A stretch of DNA of 64,000 bases from Alteromonas australica. Lineage in GTDB: Bacteria; Pseudomonadota; Gammaproteobacteria; Enterobacterales; Alteromonadaceae. The stretch lies in NCBI RefSeq assembly GCF_000730385.1, contig NZ_CP008849.1:3844001-3908000 (forward strand). Direction: 5' to 3'. The notes under the pieces are model-generated. The model did no database searches. It was not told where the DNA came from and saw only the letters and a list, made by a program, of their open reading frames with translations. Shown here in pieces: positions 58,794-64,000 of the stretch (position 1 is the stretch's first letter; each line of letters begins with the position of its first letter). Both the position numbers and the translations under genes were made by a program.

Positions 58794-60182
58794 TCATAGT
58801 CGTCTCTCAACTAAGCGCCGTACGAGGTCTTCAGTTACACTTTCATTAATTTCGAAGCCGCTGAACACTTGAAATAGTGGTGTAATTACTTGATGTATAT
58901 AGCCTGAATAAGCACTTATAGCTGTATCGACAGGTACAGTTATATTCGTAGTTAAAGTATCTTGATGCGCAACTGCTGACCAAGATAACATTCTATTAGG
59001 GTTTGCCCATGAACTTAGGCTTCTGCCTTGTAACCCTTTCCATCTGAAAGTAAAACTAACATTTGACGTTTCTGAAGCCCCTAAAGATTTCGCGAACTCA
59101 ATTGCTACAACTACACATTCTGCAATTCTCAAAATCATCAATGCAAAGTCGAGCACAGTGCCAGCCGCAGGTGTCCTATCTCCCCCACCAACATCATCTT
59201 GTAATGCCCTATGTAAATAAAATTTACCATCAGGGCTCAAACGCCAATAGTCAATATGATCACCAAAGCCTCTATCCAGACTTACGATTAGTGCTTCCCA
59301 GTATCCATCGAAAACAAATGGCCTTGCAGAATCATCAGTAAAAGAACGACTATCACACCATACTGGCCATCCTGTATATCTTGGGTTGCTAGAAGCCAAT
59401 AAATTTAAAAAGTTTACATTAGTTGTGTGCTCATTTATCTCGCCTGTTACAACAGCAGCTACTTCGTAGCTTCCAAATGCTGGCAAGGTTAAATTGCGCT
59501 CACCTACAACTGTTTGAAATCTCCCATATGATTCTTCAATAAATTCAGCGGGCGTATCATTGTTTTCTTCAGGGGTCTCAATTCCTCTTAAAGTTTGAAT
59601 TAGTTCTGATAAATGTTCACCTGACAAACTTGTTAAGTGACGTCTTAAAAACCGCCCCACATCAGCTTCTCTATTATCAAAACATTTTTCGACAATTGAG
59701 GGCCAGTCTGACCATTTAGCTTCTGTTGTACTAGGAGTGTTATTAGAACTCAACGAGCGTATTATGACTTTATGTGCTCTTATAAAATGTCGATCGCCTT
59801 CTTGAAGCCCTGACTTTGTTGCTACTGGAGATTTAACTCCTGATGGCGCTTCAACAACAACGAACGTATTATCGTCTAACACAGGGTAGTGGACACTTAT
59901 CTCGAATGCCTCTGAAGAAAACCGAGATATAAGCCCTTGGATAATATCGACATGGAAAAGCTCACTGACATTGTCAGGCCCGTTAGGGTTTGGACTTCCG
60001 TCTGCATCATTAAAACCAATAAGTAAATAACCTCCGTTATTATTTCTCATTGCGATTAATGCTTTAACTATTTTTGACTGTCCCTCTTTAGTATTCGGAT
60101 CAATCCAATCCTTTAACTCTAACGAAAGGCTCTCAACAGGATTGATTATCAACTGTTGAACATGGTTATCTGCTAACGGCAT
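58794..60182 (-). CDS. AlbA_2 (Schlafen-like) domain protein
   Basis: A 462-residue cytoplasmic protein with AAGGAAG before its ATG. Residues about 15-150 are an AlbA_2 domain: ESLSLELKDWIDP, GQSKIVKALIAMRNNNGGYLLIGFND and a PVATKSG...FIRAHKVIIRS end. The Glu/Glu/Lys pattern resembles the nuclease site of Schlafen relatives, and I cannot tell if it is active. The rest (about 160-462) is unassigned, with no helicase motifs, unlike many bacterial AlbA_2 proteins. A small partner gene follows. RNA or DNA binding, perhaps defence, is inference. Confidence 0.75.
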   Translation of the reverse strand: MPLADNHVQQLIINPVESLSLELKDWIDPNTKEGQSKIVKALIAMRNNNGGYLLIGFNDADGSPNPNGPDNVSELFHVDIIQGLISRFSSEAFEISVHYPVLDDNTFVVVEAPSGVKSPVATKSGLQEGDRHFIRAHKVIIRSLSSNNTPSTTEAKWSDWPSIVEKCFDNREADVGRFLRRHLTSLSGEHLSELIQTLRGIETPEENNDTPAEFIEESYGRFQTVVGERNLTLPAFGSYEVAAVVTGEINEHTTNVNFLNLLASSNPRYTGWPVWCDSRSFTDDSARPFVFDGYWEALIVSLDRGFGDHIDYWRLSPDGKFYLHRALQDDVGGGDRTPAAGTVLDFALMILRIAECVVVAIEFAKSLGASETSNVSFTFRWKGLQGRSLSSWANPNRMLSWSAVAHQDTLTTNITVPVDTAISAYSGYIHQVITPLFQVFSGFEINESVTEDLVRRLVERRL

Positions 60183-60229
60183 AAATGGACTTCCTTGTGA
60201 ATTTCAAAACATATTAGTCATAAGCCATA

Positions 60230-60331
60230 GTAACACCCGTTTTCTCTGAAAACACAGTAAGTGTGCTTTCAAAAAGAATATGAAATGTCCGCTTCACGTA
60301 CTTTGCTGCCTAACCTCGAACACTGACGGGC
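60230..60331 (-). repeat. Diverged upstream repeat, copy 2
   Basis: GTAACACCCGTTTTCTCTGA, GAATATGAAATGT, GTACTT and CTGACGGGC match copy 1 at 57743 in order and spacing, with about two-thirds identity by eye. It lies 48 bases upstream of the AlbA_2 start. Confidence 0.65.
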
Positions 60332-60440
60332 TTTAATAAACAAAATATAGTCACCACTACTTATAAGTTTGAGTTGAGCCTTGCGCTCAAGTGGTTGAGT
60401 GTATCGCTAACCTTAGTTGAGGATGAACGCACTGGAAACT

Positions 60441-60673
60441 TCAGGGTTCTTTAAACATCGTTGTAAGCAACCTTTCTCGTAGCGTTTTTCCGCTCACTTC
60501 GTCAATTAGAATAGCTAACAGCACATAGCCTATGTTGCCATAGTGCCATTTAATGTCTGGCGCATGGGCAAGAGGCAACGTTTTAACAAGAACGTGAAAC
60601 TCTTCCACCGTAAGATAGTCTTCATTGCCAATACGAAACGGGTTACCCGATACAGCGGAAGACATCAATAAGG
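60441..60673 (-). pseudogene. Fragment of a beta-lactamase-family serine hydrolase
   Basis: About 78 codons encode the middle of a class C-like serine hydrolase: MTLLMSSAVSGNPFR, then WHYGNIGYVLLAILIDEVSGKTLRERL with the Y-x-N motif. The Ser-x-x-Lys part upstream and all after MFKEP are gone. It abuts an unrelated fragment, so it is a fossil. Confidence 0.75.
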
Positions 60674-60751
60674 TCATAGGGTCTGCATCCCAAAAACGTA
60701 TTCCACACCTTCGTCTTCTAACGCTTTTACAAACAAGTCAGACGCTTTCAT
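60674..60751 (-). pseudogene. N-terminal stub of a thiamine-diphosphate enzyme (acetolactate synthase-like)
   Basis: AAAAGGAGAGAGGAG precedes an ATG and 25 codons, MKASDLFVKALEDEGVEYVFG then a stop after MQTL. The first 21 match the start of acetolactate-synthase-like enzymes, where VFGIPGE would follow. Homology stops at VFG, where the serine-hydrolase fragment is joined. Confidence 0.7.
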
Positions 60752-60883
60752 GTGCTCCTCTCTCCTTTTAAGCTAAAAAATAATAGAGATCTTCGCTACG
60801 AGAAACCATCATAGGGATTTAAGACAGATAAAAAAATGTCCGCGAGCAAGCGCGGCATAATTTCAATGAAGGAAGAGGCGTGT

Positions 60884-61762
60884 TTATTCGCTAATAATAA
60901 TACGTTTATAGGCAAGTAATGAGCCGTCTTCATTCTGTTCTATATCGAACAGGTAATCGTTATAGTCACTGCCAAAAACCGTATCTTGCCCTAGCAATGT
61001 ATCAGGCTCTCCATGATGACTGTAGTCAACATGATTAGTACAAATGTCCTGACAAAACGCGTCAGTAAAGCCGAACTGAGAAATCAACTGATCATTGTTA
61101 TTGCGACGAATGCGGAAGTGAATATGTATTGCTCTACTGCTATACCAACCAGGGAAGCAACTTTTTAGATTAACTCTGCCGCTGGAATCTGTTACCGCAA
61201 TGCCTCGAAACCATTTGGCGCTCAGTGCGTCAGATTCATTGTCGGTACAGAAAGAGGAATTAAAATTGCTGCTGTCCGCACTGTCACTTGTATCACCAGA
61301 ATAAATACCGTCAACATCACAGTGCCATACTTCAATTTCGTAGCCAGAAAGCGGATTACAACTTTCATCGATAAGCTGAAGACACAACATCATCGGTAGC
61401 CCGGTTTGCTCTTCGGAGATATCATCAAGATAGTCACTTTGAAAATAGCAAGGGCCTTCCGTTTGCGCGCCAGTTAGCGCAACGCTGCATACTGAACTGC
61501 TCTCGAACAAAGAATCATCTGGGAAGTCAGATACCATTGAGGCAGTGCCGCCACTTGCCCAGCCATCGGTACTCGTATCACTGCCATTATCGGTGCTATC
61601 GTCAGACCCAGTGGAACCATTTGTGTCAGAAGTGGTGGAATTAGAATCAGAGCTACCGCAACCCCATAAGCCAATAGCGATAGGCGCTAGGGTAAGTCCA
61701 GCTGCCGTTTTAATGAAACGACGTCTCTTCAATGTTGTTTTATTATCTCGCTCTAAGGTCAT
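60884..61762 (-). CDS. Tat-exported intradiol-dioxygenase-like lipoprotein
   Basis: A 292-residue protein. The N-terminus has a twin-arginine signal (KRRRFIKTAAG) and a lipobox-like LWGCGSS, then a Ser/Asp/Thr linker of about 40 residues. The intradiol ring-cleavage domain (about 90-290) has EGPCYFQSD, EVWHCDVDGIYSGD (Tyr ligand) and PGWYSSRAIHIHFRIRR (Tyr and two His), all four iron ligands. Its substrate is unknown; surface members of this family lack a pathway neighbour, as here. Confidence 0.85.
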   Translation of the reverse strand: MTLERDNKTTLKRRRFIKTAAGLTLAPIAIGLWGCGSSDSNSTTSDTNGSTGSDDSTDNGSDTSTDGWASGGTASMVSDFPDDSLFESSSVCSVALTGAQTEGPCYFQSDYLDDISEEQTGLPMMLCLQLIDESCNPLSGYEIEVWHCDVDGIYSGDTSDSADSSNFNSSFCTDNESDALSAKWFRGIAVTDSSGRVNLKSCFPGWYSSRAIHIHFRIRRNNNDQLISQFGFTDAFCQDICTNHVDYSHHGEPDTLLGQDTVFGSDYNDYLFDIEQNEDGSLLAYKRIIISE

Positions 61763-61878
61763 TATTATGTTTCTTAAAAGTTGTGGTATTTGTAAAGACT
61801 ACCTATACACAATTGCGTTCTACTCTTTACGCAAACTTTACGAGAGCTGACCAAATTATTAACTCAACATTGCGAATA

Positions 61879-62124
61879 TTAGGCTCCATTGCTTTGCGAC
61901 TTCCATTGTTCAAGTGCCTGTTGGGTCGCTTTGTCTACATTCGCTTTATTTTCAAAAATCCACCAACGCTCCATAATTCTTACATTCTTCTGATTTGCTT
62001 TGTAAAAAATATCAGCGACATCTCCGACAAAGGGAATAAGTTCCTTTTCAATGTAATCTAAGAAAGCATCCGCTTTACCGCTGGGTACATCGGCAGTTGC
62101 GTGTGGGGTAGGCGTATAATCTAT
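61879..62124 (-). pseudogene. DUF4112-like C-terminal remnant
   Basis: An open stretch of about 80 codons with no start at its head. It includes ELIPFVGDVADIFYKANQKNVRIMERWW, resembling the end of DUF4112 membrane proteins (VGD...KAN..N). The first helix is absent, so it looks like a decayed gene tail. Confidence 0.55.
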
Positions 62125-62249
62125 CTATCAATATTCAAACTTACGAATGCTTTAGCAATAATAGTGAGTATTTCAAAGTAATGAGTTTGGTCTTCTCTCA
62201 AATACCTAGGCGTGTGTCAGACTTGTCCCTGCTCCACCGCTGTTAGCTT

Positions 62250-64000
62250 TTATGACAAAAGCGCCCGTACTTCATCCAGCATACTTTCCGCTTCGGCATA
62301 CAAGTTAGCTTGTTCTAGCATGGCGTGGGCGCCAGCCCCCTTTATTTGCTCACTTCTTACATCTAAAACAATAGGAATGGCCATAGGAGACACCTTTTCA
62401 AGGTTGACCAATGTGGTTTTGCCTACATACCGAATAAGCAAATTCGCTAAGCGCTTTATGTCCAGCAGCTCACGCTCAGCATCTGCTCGGGCTACGGTTA
62501 ATAAGATATGGTCGGGGTCGTGCTCTCTCAGCGTATCGTAAATTAAATCGGTTGAGAAAGTGACTTGCTTCATGGTTTTTTGCGCCGCATGGTAGCGCTG
62601 CTCCGTTAATCCACTCACCACAGCCACCTGCCTGAATGAACGCTTCAGCATTGGCGCCTGTAACATCCAGTCTTCTAACTCATCGCCCAGAATATCCGGT
62701 TGAAATAAGGTGGTAAGCTGCGCCTCACTAATACGATTTACCGCGCTAATCGACAGCCCATAGTCTGTCACACTAAAACTCAGCGGCTTAATGCTCATCT
62801 TTTCCATACGCCGAGTAATTAACATGCCTAAGGTTTGGTTGGCCTTTCTGCCGTCAAAGGTATAAAAAAGCGTGTAATGGGTTTGTCTAAATGGAAATTG
62901 CTCAACCAACAGTTGCCCTGGAGACGGTAAGGTTGAGAAAGCTTGTTGCAAGCCTAACCACTCTTTCACTTGTGCTGGTAAATTACGCCACATGGAAGGG
63001 TTAGCAAGAATATCCCTTACGCCGTCGGCTAAGAACGTAGATAAGGGCATTTGCCCTCCGGCATAACTCGGTATTTTTGCTTCTTTCGCCTTCGCCGGTT
63101 TTGCATGTAATTGCATGTCGCGGATAGCCTCAAATTTAAGTACTTGCCCCGCAAAGTAAAAGGTATCTCCTGGCACTAACTGTTGCGCGAAATACTCTTC
63201 AACTTCGCCGATAACTTTACCTTGATTGCCCCGCCGAATGCGCTTTACTTTTAATCTTCCTGCTTCGACTATGGTACCTATATTTTGCCGGTGCCGCTGA
63301 ATCACTCGCTTGTTCGCGGGCGAATAGGTGCCATCGTTATTTTTAGTCAGCCGTTGGTATCGTTCATAGGCATTTAAGGCGCTACCGCCATCAAGGGTGA
63401 ATTGCCACAATTTGTTAAAGTCGTCTTTGTCCAACCCTTGATAGGGCGTAGCGTTTAGTATTTCTTTATACAGCGCTTCAGGTGTACTAGGGTAACTACA
63501 CAAACAATTCAGTATGAACTGAGGGATAATATCCATCGCCCCGGGTTGGGGAGACTCACCATCTAGCTGCCCTTTTTTTATCGCGGTAATCGCCGCCTGG
63601 CACTCTAGCGCCTCAAACCTATTTGCTGGCACAAGAAGCGCATCACTCGGTTCATCCAATCTATGGTTGGCTCGGCCTATTCGCTGGAGTAAACGGCTTA
63701 CCCCTTTAGGCGCGCCAACTTGAATGACTTTATCCACATCCCCCCAGTCGATCCCAAGCTCAAGTGCTGACGTACACACTACAGCTCGTAGTTCACCAGT
63801 AGCCATCAAGGATTCCGTTTTTCGCCTTTGCTCTTTACTCAAAGAGCCATGGTAAAGCGCAATGGGCAGCGCCTGTGTATTGGCTTCCCATAAATGTTGG
63901 AATAGCATCTCAGCTTGTGCTCGCGTATTGACAAACACTAAAGCAGTGCGTGCTTGAGCGATAGCGTGGTAAATATCGTCAATAGCATAGCGCGCCATAA
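62250..64000 (-). CDS. Lhr-like DEXH helicase of the ligase-associated repair system (partial)
   Basis: The C-terminal 582 residues of an Lhr-type helicase that continues past the right edge. Present: the RecA2 domain (ALVFVNTRAQAEMLFQHLW, YHGSLSKEQRR, TSALELGIDWGDVD, SRLLQRIGRANHR) and then the winged-helix and Lhr-core parts, to LLS. The Walker A and DEXH motifs lie outside the window. With PdeM, a DNA ligase and an exonuclease it forms a DNA-damage response module. Confidence 0.92.
   Translation of the reverse strand, partial: MARYAIDDIYHAIAQARTALVFVNTRAQAEMLFQHLWEANTQALPIALYHGSLSKEQRRKTESLMATGELRAVVCTSALELGIDWGDVDKVIQVGAPKGVSRLLQRIGRANHRLDEPSDALLVPANRFEALECQAAITAIKKGQLDGESPQPGAMDIIPQFILNCLCSYPSTPEALYKEILNATPYQGLDKDDFNKLWQFTLDGGSALNAYERYQRLTKNNDGTYSPANKRVIQRHRQNIGTIVEAGRLKVKRIRRGNQGKVIGEVEEYFAQQLVPGDTFYFAGQVLKFEAIRDMQLHAKPAKAKEAKIPSYAGGQMPLSTFLADGVRDILANPSMWRNLPAQVKEWLGLQQAFSTLPSPGQLLVEQFPFRQTHYTLFYTFDGRKANQTLGMLITRRMEKMSIKPLSFSVTDYGLSISAVNRISEAQLTTLFQPDILGDELEDWMLQAPMLKRSFRQVAVVSGLTEQRYHAAQKTMKQVTFSTDLIYDTLREHDPDHILLTVARADAERELLDIKRLANLLIRYVGKTTLVNLEKVSPMAIPIVLDVRSEQIKGAGAHAMLEQANLYAEAESMLDEVRALLS

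Noticed and set aside
58794-60182. AlbA_2 protein as a transcriptional regulator with ATPase domain
   Set aside because: No Walker motifs and no helix-turn-helix that I can see after the AlbA_2 domain.
57743-60331. The accessory repeats as integron attC sites
   Set aside because: No GTTRRRY/RYYYAAC core pair, no consistent cassette orientation and no integrase in view.
52834-62249. Accessory segment as a prophage or an integrative element
   Set aside because: No integrase, transposase, phage structural gene, tRNA target or clear direct repeats at the ends.

Overview
The window reads as chromosome of a marine gammaproteobacterium of the Alteromonadales, most likely Alteromonas or a close relative. 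The basis is the gene content and the protein sequences (a Pds-type two-component system, an SO_0444-type Cu/Zn permease, a tRNA-Trp-secE-nusG-rplKAJL-rpoBC-rpsLG-fusA-tuf block, aguA/aguB, folE/folM) and the promoter and leader style. No search was run, so the genus is an inference.

Layout. 1-8.5 kb: a two-component system of the proteobacterial dedicated-sortase type, a Fur-box-controlled siderophore receptor with its PiuC/YbiX-type oxygenase, and a periplasmic cupredoxin-like protein overlapping a beta-barrel gene. 8.5-15 kb: a CNNM/CBS membrane protein, a metal permease, CstA, a PepSY-type membrane protein and a secreted esterase. 15-15.4 kb: a cluster of palindromic repeats. 15.4-32.8 kb: the large minus-strand transcription/translation cluster, transcribed right to left from tRNA-Trp to tuf, with recognisable promoters, an L10 leader and an rplL-rpoB attenuator. 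Two anomalies sit here. The terminal tuf gene lacks its start and GTP-binding P-loop, carries a frameshift and is joined to a piece of 16S rRNA leader. Between nusG and rplK lies a plus-strand pair that looks like a double-glycine-leader bacteriocin and its small membrane immunity protein.

33-52 kb: ordinary housekeeping genes (ABC exporter, EAL/HDOD protein, SodC, RraA-like protein, M13 peptidase, ACT protein, DbpA, PyrC, PhnA-like, lipocalin, aldo/keto reductase, VOC protein, MFS transporter, FolE, FolM, AguA, AguB). At 46 kb a pair of rRNA-type promoters with an UP element points into the 3' end of the VOC gene, and no rRNA gene follows.

52-64 kb: pdeM and lhr, the phosphoesterase and helicase of the ligase-associated DNA repair system, are usually adjacent but are separated here by about 9.4 kb of accessory DNA. 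That segment holds a TPR-GGDEF protein, a secreted S1 protease, an Mrr-type nuclease fused to a beta-propeller, a 55-residue membrane peptide, an AlbA_2 (Schlafen-like) protein with a small acidic partner, a Tat-exported intradiol-dioxygenase-like lipoprotein and three gene fossils. Two genes in it share a diverged upstream repeat. The best candidates for something undescribed are the bacteriocin pair, the nuclease-propeller fusion and the AlbA_2 two-gene unit. The tuf/rRNA-leader chimera and the orphan rRNA promoters may be real rearrangements or assembly joins at repeats, and should be checked against reads.
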